Shown: positions 38,101-51,162, numbered from the stretch's first letter. The stretch: 64,000 nt of DNA from Ricinus communis (GCF_019578655.1 NC_063260.1:3660501-3724500), one strand, 5' to 3'. A program made the numbers and translations. The notes: generated by a model not told the origin, from the sequence alone.

Positions 38101-40456
38101 CAATATTTGAATTCAAAATCTTAGTTGAGCTAGAAAAAACTCTTAACATATCATCTAACACACGCTCTTAGGTTTATTCGAAAGTTCTTACTAATATCTA
38201 CCTGCATTAAGGGGTCTGAAAAAGGAACATTAACGTAAATTACTATATAGTTCCTGAGATTAAGTAATAATTATAAGCATGCCCCTTGTTTTGACAATTA
38301 AATTAGTATATGTCCATATATTTTAATTCCCTGAACTACAAAGTCCTTTCGTCCATTTTTTTTCTTCATTTTAACATTAGAATGCAACTTAAACAGTAGA
38401 AAGTGAGACCTAAGATTCTTAAACTGCCCTTATTCTAGTAACTGAATTAACAAATCCTTATATTTTGATTTCATTAACCACAAAGTGTCTATATTAAATC
38501 TTTATCATTTTAACCTTACTGCAGTTTACACTGCCCAAAGACAGTAAACATATTTACATCGAGGCAATTTAGACAATCTATATCAATTTAGCCAAATGCT
38601 AACTTTTACTTGTTTTAATTTAATTATTAACTTGTTAAAGCTTATCTGCTTTGGCCCTGTGATTCTTAAATTAATCTTATTATGCAACTAATTATATTAT
38701 TTTATTTCAATCAAGCACAATCAAATTTAATAAAAAAAATAAAATATTTAAACTAATAATTTCAGTTTGACAATTCGATTTTAAATCATATATTATAGAA
38801 ATGGTATACATATAATAAGTTCTGGGTAGGTCGTTGATAAATTAATTTAATGATTAAACTCCAAAACCATACTGTACTTACGTTGTCTGTTTCTACATGA
38901 ATTAAGAAGATCTAAAGTTATTATTAAATAATTAAGTAAAAGGAAGTCTAGCTAGTTGGCCGTACCAGTCTGTTTCCCACGTTGCAAAGTTGGCCTTCAC
39001 TTAAGAGGAAAAATGGACTCTCTTATTACTAATTGTTGTCAACGATTTAGTTAAACTCCATTATCATTTAACAACCAACTCGATTTTCATTTTCCATTTC
39101 TTTGGTTGGATCACACGTGCCTTTGGCTAACAACATGTGCTCACTTCTCTCGCTCTATTACTAAAGCTATATGAGCTGGTATGCCATTATCTTATGCACA
39201 GTATTTATCCCTCCACCTCGAAAGCTAATCCGAGTAACAGAGAAATCAGTATTCAAGAAATAGTTTTTTTATAAATCCGAATGTAAATATGTATAAAATT
39301 GCTTGAAATTAATTGAAATGCATATTTATGAGGAAAATTAACCGAGCAGTCTGTCTTTTAATTTATGTTATGAGTATATGCACTTATATATCCGGTTGTT
39401 CATGTGCATTTGCATGCTAAATGGCTTGTCTTCATTCCTAGTGTTTTGATATCATCTCTCGCATTCTTTTTTTTTTTTTTTTATCTTTTTAACATAACAG
39501 CCATTCATATATTCATTTTTATTAAAAAATATATAAGATGAAATTATAAAAATTTATTTTAATTTAACTAAATTTTCGAGTTTGAATCTTGGATATACAA
39601 CTATGTTAAAACCATTAAGATAGTGTCTTGCCGCTCATAAAAGTCTGCTCGAGACGTTATAGATTAACTCTAGATATATGTAGAGTTTAAATGAAATAAT
39701 GCTTAATTCTAATAGCATGACTGATCCATTTTTATTTTGAGTAAAAATCTTGGGAAATTCAACGTGATTAAGAATAAAAAAGAAAAAGAAGAAACACAAC
39801 AACATTAGAAATTCCACCCTGCTGCCATTCTCTCTTATCACATGATTCTTTGAAGAATTTTAATAGAGTACGTGTACTTCAATTTCCCTATTGCTCAATG
39901 TTCATGTGCACGTAGATGCTTAACAGCTTGTATACATTCTTATATAGATTGTAAACTTCCTTTATTATGAATTTTTAATTTTTATTCCATACGTTAAGCA
40001 CTGTCTATATATTCATTATCATTGAATAATCGACTATGCTAAATAAGAGAAACATAAAATATTATATGCGTAAATAATTTTATCGAATAATCGATTATAT
40101 TGATCGAATAAGGAGAGAGCAAAGTCGCATGAAGAATCTTCAATGTCATATAAGAAATATTCCTTTAGATGATTTGGCTGCCCCAAATTGTTTCTCACAA
40201 CAACAATTCTGGTAACGTTTTTTTATACTTCCCAATTATTTTCTTGTCTAATAAAACCTAAACATTATCTCAAAATCAAATGATTTGAAAATTTTAGTTA
40301 GTATGTGCATATGAAACTGATAAAATAAAACCATTATAACTTACATTTCCCACATTGTTGATTAAGGTACTAAAAGGGTCTTAGCAGAATACATTGACGT
40401 AATTTAAGTTATGGTAAAAAGAAATGGAATAACTGAAATATTCATTCATAGATATG
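35143..40456. other. Intergenic sequence, no gene recognised
   Basis: No coding evidence. A segment at about 37020-37730, less AT-biased, with a TATA-like ataaatagag at about 37057 and a terminal gatcaaatcaatgagatg, has the flavour of an LTR, but no boundary or target duplication was found. At about 38220-38660 there are phrases typical of a decayed dispersed element (for example gttcctgagatta). At about 39570-39640, gagtttgaatcttgg...cttgccgctcat looks like a decayed short retroelement tail. Confidence 0.3.
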
Positions 40457-40777
40457 GGAATGATGATATAAATGGTCACTGAATTTTGTATTTAGTTTCA
40501 CTTTCATTATGAAATTTTAATTTGTTTCATTTTAATCATTCAATTTTAATTTTGATTGCGATTTAGTCATCTTGCGAATAAGAAATTGACATGTCATAAT
40601 CTTCTTTCTTAGTTACTTTTTTCTTATTGATTGTTTTTATTATTGGTCAATTTTTTATTTATGAAGTGATTAAATTAAAATAAAATTAAATTGGATGACT
40701 GAAATAAAATAAAATAATTTTTTTTAACTAAAATGGAACTAATTAGGAAACTCAGTAAACATTTATATTATTATTCC
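40457..40777. mobile_element. 321-bp MITE with long terminal inverted repeats
   Basis: The left end GGAATGATGATATAAATGGT (40457) pairs with the reverse complement of the right end, GGAATAATAATATAAATGTT (ending 40777), at 16 of 20 positions. Weaker pairing extends to about 100 bp (cattcaatttt against catccaattt). The interior is non-coding. No convincing target duplication was identified. Class is undetermined. Confidence 0.55.
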
Positions 40778-41734
40778 ATAAAATATCAAATCAAATCAAG
40801 TAATTAACAAGTGACTTAATGATATATTCTCTTAATTTGACATTTCAATTTAAGTTTGATAATGAGCAATTTAATTTCTACCATATCGAGAAAATTACAG
40901 AACTTGGGAACTATATAACCAAAATAAGGGGAAAGAGAAAAAGATTCGTTGTGTAAATCAAAAGAATTGTTAAACCTTACCTTCTTATCTCATAAGTAGA
41001 CAAAATGCTGAAGTTGATGATTGCCATTATTCTTATGATTATTTTATCCTACTTTTACCTTAATTATTTGTGTAATTAAATCACTCCCTAACAATATAAA
41101 ATAGTTGATAAACGTTGAATTACATAAATAATCATTTTCAAATTAGGCTACAGTTTTATGATCAAGCTGTAAAACTGGTAATAATGATTGTAAATATTGC
41201 AAGGATGGAACCATTAATAATTATTGGCTGAATTTTGTATTCTACAATATTTTAAGTAGGGACAACAGTACTAGATCTTATCTTGTTAAGTGCAAGTCAG
41301 AAGGATAAGTAATTAACAAATACGGATTACCCCATTAGGGGAACATGAGAATTTTGGATGCTTTTGGGTGATTTTGGAGACAAACATATCCTTCTTTGTA
41401 ATTAATCTGGCATGGAATTCCATTACTATTGACAGATTCTTTCACATTAATTAATAACTTTGATTAAGGATCCAGCAAATTAGAATAATGCAAATCAAAG
41501 GATATATAGGAGAAAAAAGAAAAAGAAATTATTTTTTAGAAAATATATTTTTTAATAGAATTTTATTTTATATTTGAACAAATGTCAATGCGATAATTAG
41601 TAATATTATTTAATCCCAATAATATTATTTCATAGTTTGATTTTCATAGTGAATATATATTTCTGAAGTTTTAAATGCATATAGAAATACAATGATGCAG
41701 TTCTAAATGCTCGGATAATTTTATCTATAGCGGG

Positions 41735-41737
<3 letters not shown>

Positions 41738-41784
<47 letters not shown>
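41738..41784. repeat. (AT)n microsatellite
   Basis: About 47 bp of alternating AT. Confidence 0.95.
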
Positions 41785-41787
<3 letters not shown>

Positions 41788-43234
41788 TGTTTTATATTTT
41801 AAAATTAGATAATTGACATATATTTAATTATTTAAAATTAATAAAAATAAGAAGCAATTGAGTTATAATTTAACTTAACCATAAGAGCATATACATAGGT
41901 TTGGTGGTTCATTTAATTTGGGATGTCTGAATACCGTTTTATATGGGAACGAAACATGTGATTAACCATGTGATGGTTATTAAAAAACAACACGTGCCTA
42001 ATGGTCCCCTTCCTCTCATCTTTGAGTTTAAAGAAGAAAAAGGAAAATGTATCATTGCAGTTTGCAGATAACAACTCATTGCAGGCTAGTCCATATAAAA
42101 GATGGTCATACCAAAAACTTACCAATATAAAATAATTATTCTATTTTTCTCTATTAAGATATACCAATTTACTATCAATCAAGCGCAACTCGATTAGTAT
42201 TAAAGTTGTCTCGGAGAAAGCTGTGAAATCTCGAATTTAAATCGCATGCAAAGCCATTTAATTTTCAAAATAATAATAATAATAATAATAAAGAATGCTG
42301 ATTTTTCAAGAAGATAGAAAATTCCAATTTTCAGTTGTGTTAAGCTTGTTGAGTAATTATATATAGGGTTTAAAATCCACTCTGCCATTCTTTCCTTTGC
42401 TATTCTATTCTATAAGCTCATCATATCATGTTGTGCAATTGCATGCTTAACAGCTTGTACTATCATTCCCTGAAAATCAGGTTGTGTATGTAGTCCTTAA
42501 TTGCCTACATTTCTAATCTCTATATAATACATAATTTATTATTAATAGAATTTATCATTATTCTGTCTCATTAATCTAATTGTAATATACATGCATGACT
42601 ACGAATGTACTTACTCTATGTTTATGTGCGTATGTGTAGCTTATATAGTTCATCAATTTCATATTAATTATCTGTCACTTTTATATAATCAGCATAACAT
42701 GTATTTCCTTATCTTGAAATAGGTATAATAAATTTTACAATATAGAAGGGAAATTTATTCTAATTTAGCTATTTTTTTTATAATTAAGCCTATTAAAAAC
42801 TTTCTTAATCTAAGTGAGCTACTAAAAAACGACTGTTAATATGAAATGAATGGAGTAATATATGCAGTTATATTTATCTTAAAGCCTCGTTTGAATTGAG
42901 ATACTTCAAATAAGAATTCTTATAAAATCTATGAGTTAACTTATTTGACAAGTAAAAAAAGGTGTAAATCTATAAATTTTAAATATTTCTCACTCTTTAG
43001 AATTTCTCATTTTTTAAAGTTTTAATTTCCAATCTAGAACGTAAAGATGTTCAAAATCCATAATGTTTTTTTTTATAAAAAATGATGGATTATTATAAAA
43101 GTCGAGCAATGAGATTGCAGCCTCATGGTGTTTATTTTGAAAAGAATTATATCAGTTAATTAAAACATACAATTAGTATAAGTGTTTATATTGTTTCAAA
43201 TAATTCTGAATTCAAGACTTCAAATGAATTTTTG

Positions 43235-43425
43235 AAGTCTATTGTTGTTGGAACCAATTTCCATGAACTTAATTCTATAAAAGGGGAAAAAAATCCCCAG
43301 CAATTGAATGAGTTGTATTGAGTTTTAACTGAAGAACAATTTCAAACTAAGTAATATCATTAAAGTCTATTTCTGATGAAACCCATCTCCATAAACCTAA
43401 TTCTCTAAAGGGGAAAGGAGAGAGA
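43235..43425. repeat. Diverged tandem duplication, about 127-bp period
   Basis: aagtctattgttgttggaac at 43235 and aagtctatttctgatgaaac at 43362 each lead into tccat(g)aac.taattct.taaaggggaaa. The two copies differ at many positions, so the duplication is old. Confidence 0.55.
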
Positions 43426-44261
43426 GATTCAAGTAATTTAAATTTCTTTCTGATTTAATTCTGAATAAGTGTCTTCTTACATCAAATAAATATCTGGTAT
43501 TTATCCAATTTTTGGCAGCTTCAATTTTGAAAACTCATTAAGTCAAACTTGGATAATATTTTAACATTATCTTCCTTCTCAATTATTATATATACTTAGC
43601 CTGCATGAGGGCACATATGTTGAGTCCTGTTTTAATAATCTTTTTATTATTGTTCATATGGTATTGCATGTATATATTAAATTTATGTTCAGATTGGTCA
43701 GCAAAGTAGGCTTAGTTATACTTATACCAAAAACATAATTTAAGTTTAATGAGTTTTAAATTCAAACATTCATTTTAAATCAAAATCTCTATTCCAATAA
43801 TAATATCTCCTGTAATGGATTTCATGTAACATCTGAATTGCTTGTCAAATGTCTTTCTTCAAAGTGAAAAAAGAAAAGGATAACATTCTAACTGTTTGAT
43901 TTGCTTTTATAATTGACGTGATAAATTTCAATCTATATAATATATTTCCAGATCTAAAGGGTAGCTAGCAACCTTAAATAGCATAAAAGAATGAAAAAGA
44001 ATTGAAAGAAGATGTTACAGTATTTTGCATTCTGAATTTTCATTGCATCATGAAAATATAAATTAGTTTTACAAGATCTTCAGATCGATGAAAACAAAAC
44101 AAATAATTATCTATTCAGATTTTGTTTCTTAATCAAATATCGATAACTTCCAAAACAAAGCCCTTTTCTCCTTGCTTTGAGAAGTTGTTTTCACATTATA
44201 TTATTGTGTTCTTCTTCTTCTTCATCATCATTATCATCTTCTTAGATTGTTACTAAAAGAA

Positions 44262-45800
44262 TTACTTTGAGCTTGAACTTGAGTTCCTGTCTTTCTGAGA
44301 TGAAAGAATGGCATCAATGGCTTCCTTTACTTGAGAAACATCAGGAACTTTGCCACCTTGAACCGGCCAAAATTCATCCGTAGCTAAAACCTAAGGCAAG
44401 AAATACATGAAAAGATATGATTGTCATACATTAGCTTAATTCAAATTAGGACCTTGTTTTTTTTCTTAAGGCGCTTACATGATGGAAAAAGAAACAAAAT
44501 TTTAAAGTGGTGCCTTATACTAGTGTTAAGTTGAGACTATATCAGGAATTGAGGCTAGGATTCAAACTTCACTAATTTCAGAAAAAAAGAAAAAACAAAG
44601 ATTCTGTTATTGGTCATTACCTTTACTTGCAATTGAAGAAACTTGACATAACTAATGGCTTTCTCTAACATGGTAACCAAATCAACCTACGCAAAACATA
44701 ATCAAGAATGAGAAGACATGATCAGAAATAAAGAAGAATAGAAAAAAAGAAACAATAATTTATTATAGCAACAAAATCTAGCTACCTTTGAGCCATTTGG
44801 CACAAGCTCCTGCAATATCTTCAGCCGTTCGCTAATCCGCTCTCTTCGATTCTAAGAAGACAAACATTACCCCGTCAGAAAATCTAAATTCCATGTCGAT
44901 TTTCCATAATCTTGAAACCATCTTTCATTTCTTAAAAAGCACACAGTTCAATTGGCTTAATTGTAAATCAAACCTTGGCTGCAATACTCTGTGGATCTTT
45001 AGATGGAGACGTCTTGGGTTTTTGCTTCTTAGTTGCACTGTTGCACTGCTTCTTCACAGCTTGCGTACTCTCTCCCTGTAACCCAAAAGTTAAATATTAA
45101 AAAGTTCTTGACTTTCGTCATAACACTGATGATTATGATCATGACAGAGAATTTGAAAGGGGAGAAAAACAGAAAATACCATATGTGGACGCTTATGGAA
45201 GTTTGCATCTTGTGTTCCAGGTTCTTGAATGCTGTGATCCGTAATTATAGTCCCTTCAGAGTATAGCCAATCCCCAGGATCTTCCTTTTCAGAATTGTCA
45301 ATGGAATTGAAATTACTAGCTGTATGAAAGCAATTAATATTCTCAACCAAACGAGGGTCTGCACTAGACTTTGGATTCATTTGATTCCACTGGTAATTGC
45401 AGTTGAAATCCACCTCCCAGGTTGAGTAATCTTCTTTCAGACCACTACTAGTTTGTGAGGAAACCTTATTGTTTTGCTCAAAGCTAAGCAAAGATCCATT
45501 GCCATGTAAGAAACCATCATACCCGCCTCGAAAATTGATCAACGAATGAGCTCCTTCATGAGCTTGATGCCTTGCAGAATGAAACAGGAATTCATTAGAA
45601 TTAGCACTACTTGGACTGCCAAGAGAAGAAGAATAAGAATGGCTCATGGCTAAGTTCTTGATATTGCTTTCTCCTTCTTCAGGAACCAATTTGTGTTTTC
45701 CATCAAATGTATAAGGATCTAAAGAGGAAAGATCGCCCATCAAATTTCCATTGTAGGCGCAAGTTTGAACTGAACCGATACGGTCTTTAGCAAGTGCCAT
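44262..45800 (-). CDS. RHD6: bHLH transcription factor, RHD6/RSL class I clade, 5 exons, 327 aa
   Basis: Exons are 45800-45180, 45075-44974, 44851-44786, 44686-44621 and 44390-44262. All introns are GT-AG and phase 0, and the total is 984 nt. The N-terminal half is unstructured and Ser/Asn-rich, with a conserved DWLYSEGTIITD motif. Exon 2 ends the basic region (KDPQSIAAK). Exons 3 and 4 encode NRRERISERLKILQELVPNG and VDLVTMLEKAISYVKFLQLQ. Exon 5 carries ATDEFWPVQGGKVPDVSQVK, diagnostic for subfamily VIIIc. Arabidopsis RHD6 and RSL1 act in the nucleus to specify root-hair cells and activate RSL2/RSL4. As in the clade, the usual E-box-contact His and Glu of the basic region are replaced (Gln and Ala). 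The ATG at 45800 fits the family start (MAL); an in-frame ATG at 45878 would add 26 unconserved residues. RHD6 and RSL1 cannot be told apart with certainty here. Confidence 0.95.
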
Positions 45801-46858
45801 CCCAAAGGAAAAGAATGAAGTGGAATTTAAGATATTACTACTCGTGTCTAGTTGAAGGACAAGTAGGGATATGAACAAAGCCTATTTGTAGAAGACTGAA
45901 AAAATAATAGTTTAATATTTAATGCTTATTAAATATTTGATGGCAAATCCTCAAATAAGGCTGGTGACAATTAAACTATGGGATCGAGCTAGGCTGGTTA
46001 AAAAGTCTAACCACTATAATTATGTATATAAAAACAACTACACAATTATCTTAAAATGTTTAATTCTTCAATTATTTTAAAAGATAATAGTGAATACCAA
46101 TGTCTTGAAAGAGTATTAAATCTTAAATACCCTTACCATATAACTTTAAATAATAATAATAACAACTAAAAACAAACTATTATAAAATGAAGATATATTT
46201 TATCTGTGCATTGGGATCGTTAGCTGGCAGAAGTGAATAAAATGGAAGAAGAAGAAGAAGAAGAAGAGGGATGAGTTCAGAAGTGCATGCAGAGAGAAGC
46301 GAAGGCTTCGCCGGATCTTTAGCCATCCCACGTCTTTCAAGATTCCTATATAGTTTCTACAATCTTTATACTTTAATTTCCAAGAAGCTGGACCCATTAA
46401 GACTATGAGTTTTCTTTTTTTCCTTTTTTCTTGGGGTGTTTCCTGTAGTCTTTCCTTCTTGCTTCAGCACGTGGATTATTGCTATATATATCATAGCTGT
46501 TATGTTCTCTGTGTTACATTAATTCCATGCTTGGTGTGTACATTAGTCGATTCAAGCTTTGTTATAGAAATTGTTCTTTGCAACCAACTCGTGATTGGTA
46601 TTGCGAGTCATCATGGTGATCAACTAGAATATTGAAAAATTCTATCTTCCAAAATGTTCAGTATCGCCAAGAATTTCTCACATCTGCTGAGTATGATCTT
46701 CTAATTTTTGTTTCTAAAGAAAGAAAAAAAAAACGTGCTTTAGGGGTAATCCCATTTATGTCATATAGAATTGTTAATCTTGACTAGTAAATTCAGTTTT
46801 TTTTTTTATTATAAAATAAATGACTCATATATCCGATCTTTTTAAAATGAAATATAAA
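45801..46858 (-). promoter_or_regulatory. Upstream region of the bHLH gene
   Basis: This is mostly non-repetitive sequence. A TATA-like tttttatataca on the gene strand lies at about 46024-46035, some 225 bp before the ATG. A (GAA)n tract lies at about 46242-46268. A perfect CACGTG core is at 46468-46473, about 670 bp upstream. No site is proven functional, and transcription start is not visible. Confidence 0.3.
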
Positions 46859-47483
46859 ACTAGTCATTTACATGTGTGTTGCACTGCTGTTATTAATATT
46901 TTAATTATAAAATCAGATATAATTTAATAAAATTTTTATATTTAATATTAATTTATAATATCTTAAAGATAATAGCATACTAACTATTTTTAAATGTCTT
47001 TTTTAATTTTTTTAAAATTTTATTAATGCAATAATATAGAAATAATTTTAAAAATATTTAATAATTAATTGTAGTATTATATAAATTAATACTATCAATA
47101 TAATTCATATTACTATTTTTTAAAATTAAAAAGTAATTAATTATTAAAGATAATTTAAAATATTAATTTTTAGAATTAGAATTATTATCTAATTAGAGAA
47201 TTAGTTAATACAATTTAAAATAGAATTAATATATTATTTCTTAGAATAGAATTAGTATCATTATCTAATTAGAAAACTATTTATTAATTAATATAATATT
47301 AAAATATAATTAAAAAATTATTTTTTAGGATTAGAGTCAGTGTTTAATTAGGAATGTAATTTATTAATCAATAAATTAATAGAAAAAACTATAAAAATAC
47401 ACATAAGCTTGAATCCTACGTGTCAAAATAAAAAAATTATTTGTCAAAAGCACACGTATCAAAAATATTTTAGATCTCAAAAT
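46859..47483 (-). mobile_element. Helitron-like element fragment, 3' end at 46859
   Basis: Read on the minus strand the element ends ...gcaacacacatgtaaatgaCTAGt: a degenerate GC-rich hairpin about ten bases before a terminal CTAG, the layout of Helitron 3' ends. The body (46886-47165) is a direct repeat of 63713-64000, sharing aatagca.actaa.tatttttaaatgtcttt and ttttattaatgcaataatat. No Rep/helicase is encoded. The 5' end is not defined; I stop it at the next terminus. Confidence 0.4.
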
Positions 47484-47525
47484 TAATATATACTAGTTGT
47501 TTACCCGTACGTTGCATAGCTGATA
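47484..47525 (-). mobile_element. Second Helitron-like 3' terminus
   Basis: atactagttgtttacccgta followed by cgttgcatagc: on the minus strand a degenerate hairpin (atgcaacgtacgggt) precedes CTAG at 47496-47493. It parallels the ends at 46859 and 63694 but is the best preserved, being closest to the common plant form with CCCGTGCGTTGC. The element would extend rightwards; its other end was not located. Confidence 0.4.
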
Positions 47526-48608
47526 TTATTACTTTGATAAACTAATATATATTAATACTAATATTATGATCGTTGAAATCCATAAAAGAGTTCATTTCGT
47601 TTGCTGAGAAAGACATAAAAGAAAAGAAAAAAAATGATAAAGTTGAAAGTGAAATTTTAATATTATGGAATACATTGACTTACTAGTATAGAATTTAAAT
47701 TTTATCTATTTCTTAAAATTTAGTTTAAATATAACTAATTTAATTATATAAAATTCTAAATTAACTTTCATTTCATTTAAAATATATAAATTTTAAATTT
47801 ATAAATAAATTTTATAAATTTTAATGAAACGCAACGTAAATTACTATAAAAATTAGCATACCTTAGTTGAATCTCTCTCTTTTTTTGTTCTCTTCCCATG
47901 TTTTCTTGGCGTATATAATTTTTACCATTGAGAATAATGAATTTTGGTTCTGAAAAGAGTGGAGTACAAAGATGATATATTTTACATACATCCTTTCCTC
48001 ATTCTAACAAAGCAACAAGTCTGGTGCATTGAAACATGTAAAAGATGGATTACTGTGTAATGCATAGGGGAAAGTCTGATGACGAAGGACCAATGGAATA
48101 TGAAAGGTAATTAAAAGAAGAAAAATACCACTTACAAATATATATGCCACAAAATATGTATGTATATCATTCCACTTTAATTATAGATGCAAGCATTATT
48201 GTTGGTTTCAAATATTTGGACTTAGTATTTAATTGGTATTGATATTTAAATTATTATTTTTTACCAACGTAACTTTTTCTGTTTATTTTTTTGTTGAAAT
48301 GACGTTTGCAAATAAGATATTTTTAATTGATTTTTCATATTAGCAATGACAATTTAGTAATAACTTATCTTACTAAGTATGTAGAACTCACCTCTAAATA
48401 TGTATATTTTATAAAAAATTTTAGAGATAGATTTCACTTATTTAGTAAAATAAGTTATTAATGAATTGATACTGTTGATGTTGATGTAGCAAAATAATTA
48501 AGAATATTTCTAAATGCCATATCAGCAAAAAGAAAAAGTTAAAATATTAATTTCAATTTTATAGAAATTAAAAAAAAAAACACCAACCAAGCAATTTACT
48601 CATTTTGA
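47526..48608. other. Intergenic sequence, no gene recognised
   Basis: AT-rich. Part may belong to the Helitron-like element whose end is at 47493. No coding evidence. Confidence 0.3.
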
Positions 48609-48900
48609 TTAGTTATATTACTAACCCCTTATTAAAAGTCACTTTTGTTTTTAAGCAAAAAAAAAGTCACTTTTGTTTTGATAATCTCTAATTCAAAATA
48701 CAAGAAGCATAATAAAAATATGGCATTTTTCTCATCACTACTTCATTATAAATTAGATTAGAGTCCGCCCTAATTAGTTATATTAGTAAAGCCTTATTAA
48801 AAGCCACTTTTGATCATCTCTAATTCAAAATAGAGGAAGCATAATAAAAGTATGGCATTCTTTTCATCACTACTTCTTTATAAACTAGATTAAAAGTAAA
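48609..48900. repeat. 165-bp imperfect tandem duplication
   Basis: ttagttatattactaacccc at 48609 and ttagttatattagtaaagcc at 48774 start two copies that continue through ttattaaaag.cacttttg, tctctaattcaaaata and catcactacttc. The first copy has an extra internal duplication, aaaagtcacttttgttttg, at about 48656-48680. Confidence 0.75.
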
Positions 48901-50982
48901 AGTACTAATTTCAAAAATAATAGTAAAATTTTAAAATATTATCATCACTTTTAAATGTAATTACTTCTTAATAATCGTTAATATGATAATCTTTTTTAAT
49001 TAAAAAAAGTAAAAAAAATGTGTGAGATAGAATAAAATGAGAAAAAGAATGAATGGAAATAAATATATATGACCATTAAAAATAAAAATGATTAATTAAT
49101 CAATAAAAATTAATTATCACGAGTAAAAAAAATTATAACAAAGAGTTTGAAAATGAAGAGAAATATAAAATGTTGTGCCTTCAAATGAACTAAAAAGAGT
49201 ATTAAGTATTAACTAGTAAAAATAAAACATTTAAAAAAGAATATAACAAAGAGTTTTAAAAGAGAATATAACAACGAGTATTAAAAAGAGAATATATATA
49301 ATAAAAATTGAGGTAAAATTTCAAATAACACTAAATAGACTATTAAATTTAACTATTAGAATCACATTCAAAAATAGGGGTTAGTTGGGTTAATGGGGAA
49401 TTGCATCACTCGCCGTGGCAAATAAGGGGTGTAATCTAATGAAATAGACAATCTCCTGCAAGCTACCACTACTGTGTCAATAAGACATACAAATAAAGAG
49501 GCAAACAATATTGCAGAAACATGGCAAAACAAAGAGTATTACGAAACTCGGATTGGAAGTAAGGCTTTAGATAGAACAACCTCTCATTCTTTTCATCTTC
49601 TGCTCCTTTAGTTGGCATGTTCTTGACATCTATGAATTTTATATGATGTTTTAAGACATATTTGACAGTTCTGTGTTTTGTTTCCTTTGCTTGCTCTGTT
49701 AATCCTTTTTGTCTTTTTTATAAAGTACGTTTTTCTCTTATATTATTAAATTGATGTTCATGATTTATATTAAGGCTACATTAATTTCAAAAAAAAAAAA
49801 TCCTTTTCTTTTTTAGCAGACAGACAATCAGACTGAAAATATCAAAATAAAAGAGCAAAAAAATACTGACCCTAATCTATTCTAATTATAGTAAATCTTA
49901 AAATAGATTGAAAGTGATTAATGAATGGAAGAAATGTAGAATTTATTACTATAAATTTAAATTAATATTAATTTAGGTTTTACAAGACTTAAATCCACCC
50001 ATTACTAAAATATTGAAATGCTATTTACTAATAATATTTTATCGTTTATAACCCTTTTAATATTTTGTATTTTTTTTTTAGAACATGGGATTCTCTAAGC
50101 TGAAAAGCAAACTCATTTATGAACTGAACCATACAGTAATTTAAGATATGTAAGGAGTATCGATCATAGAAGACATCTAATTAATAAACAAAAAGTCAAA
50201 AAAAAAAAAGGCCCTTTTGTAGTATCATTTGTACTTTTCTGGTAAATCAAGTTTAGATGGAAGTAAAGATGGAATTGTTGAATGGTCATCCAAGACATTT
50301 TTCAAGTAATCTTTTGTAAGCCCGATAAAGATCGTCATCCACATGTATGTTTTAATATTTCTCAGACAAGAAAACTACAGAAACCGAAGCTGGCATTGGC
50401 ATTGAAATAAAAATGTTATTCCATTTCCTTGTTTTATGGAGATGTGTTCTTTCTAATTATATTTTGCAATGAATTTGGAATCCCTCCTCCCCAACATACG
50501 TTTCTTTAATGTTGGTTCATCTTATCTCCAGATCTTTTATATATATATATATATATACACCCTAACACATAAATTTTTTTACATGTATATTTATCTTTTG
50601 CAACTAGACAATTTTGTTGTTGTGTAGTTTTTTTATATAAATATATAATTAATTTATCAATCAATAATTTTTATTTTAAAAAATAGTATTTTAATATTAT
50701 ATTAATTAATAAAAAAATTGATTGATAATTTGATATAATTATTGATGACTCCGCAAAGAAATTAATAGATCGTTTACCGAGTTTTCTAGTTTGATTCTGC
50801 AAAAATAAAGGGTTAGAGGGATTATCGGATCGGTAATTCAATACTCACTCTAACGGTTAAGTTAGATGATTACTTTGGTGATGTAAGGTGAGGTGAATTA
50901 CCTCATTCATTTATCTTACTCCTACTCGTATTTAGACTTCTCTAGATTTTAAGTGAGTTGAATCCTAATACAACTATATTTA
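48901..50982. other. Intergenic sequence, no gene recognised
   Basis: Purine-rich and AT-rich stretches (49000-49320). A slightly more complex segment at 49360-49760 has no consistent reading frame. A (TA)n lies at 50539-50558. At about 50740-50940 the phrase ggatcggtaattcaatactcactctaacg looks like part of a dispersed element that includes the 45-bp array that follows. Confidence 0.35.
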
Positions 50983-51162
50983 CTTTATAAGATAGGCGGG
51001 ATTGTGTCATGATAGAACTCTCATTCTCTTTGCAAAATAGGTGGGCTCGTAGTGTGATAGAACTCTCCTTCTCTTTACAACATAGGTAAAACTGTATCAT
51101 AATAGGACTCTCTTTTTCTTTATAAGATAAGTGAAACCGTACCGTGGTAGGACTTTCCTTGT
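50983..51162. repeat. 45-bp tandem array, four units
   Basis: Units begin at 50983, 51028, 51073 and 51118, exactly 45 bp apart, with the pattern ctttayaaratagg...tagrac(t/c)ctc.tt. Sequence identity between units is moderate (roughly 70-80% by eye) but spacing is perfect: every unit preserved its length. The array is not a protein-coding repeat in any evident frame, although 45 is a multiple of three. Confidence 0.8.

Larger units (their letters stand above)
40778..44261. other. Intergenic region and 3' flank of the bHLH gene
   Basis: Contains an (AT)n at 41738-41784, a (TAA)n at about 42270-42292 and a diverged duplication near 43235-43420. No gene is supported. Sequence at about 44150-44261 is the presumed 3' UTR of the bHLH gene. 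Confidence 0.4.

Noticed and set aside
42200..42250. miR396-like cacagctttct on the minus strand, and tRNA-like box B
   Set aside because: The match is 11 bases; context looks like a decayed short retroelement, and no cloverleaf or miRNA fold is supported.
45801..45878. Upstream in-frame ATG extending the bHLH protein by 26 residues
   Set aside because: The added residues are hydrophobic and unlike the family; the downstream ATG gives the MAL start seen in RHD6-type proteins.
46455..46480. Root-hair cis-element (RHE) near the CACGTG upstream of the bHLH gene
   Set aside because: Spacing between the TG and GCACG parts and the base after CACGT do not fit the consensus; only a generic G-box core remains.
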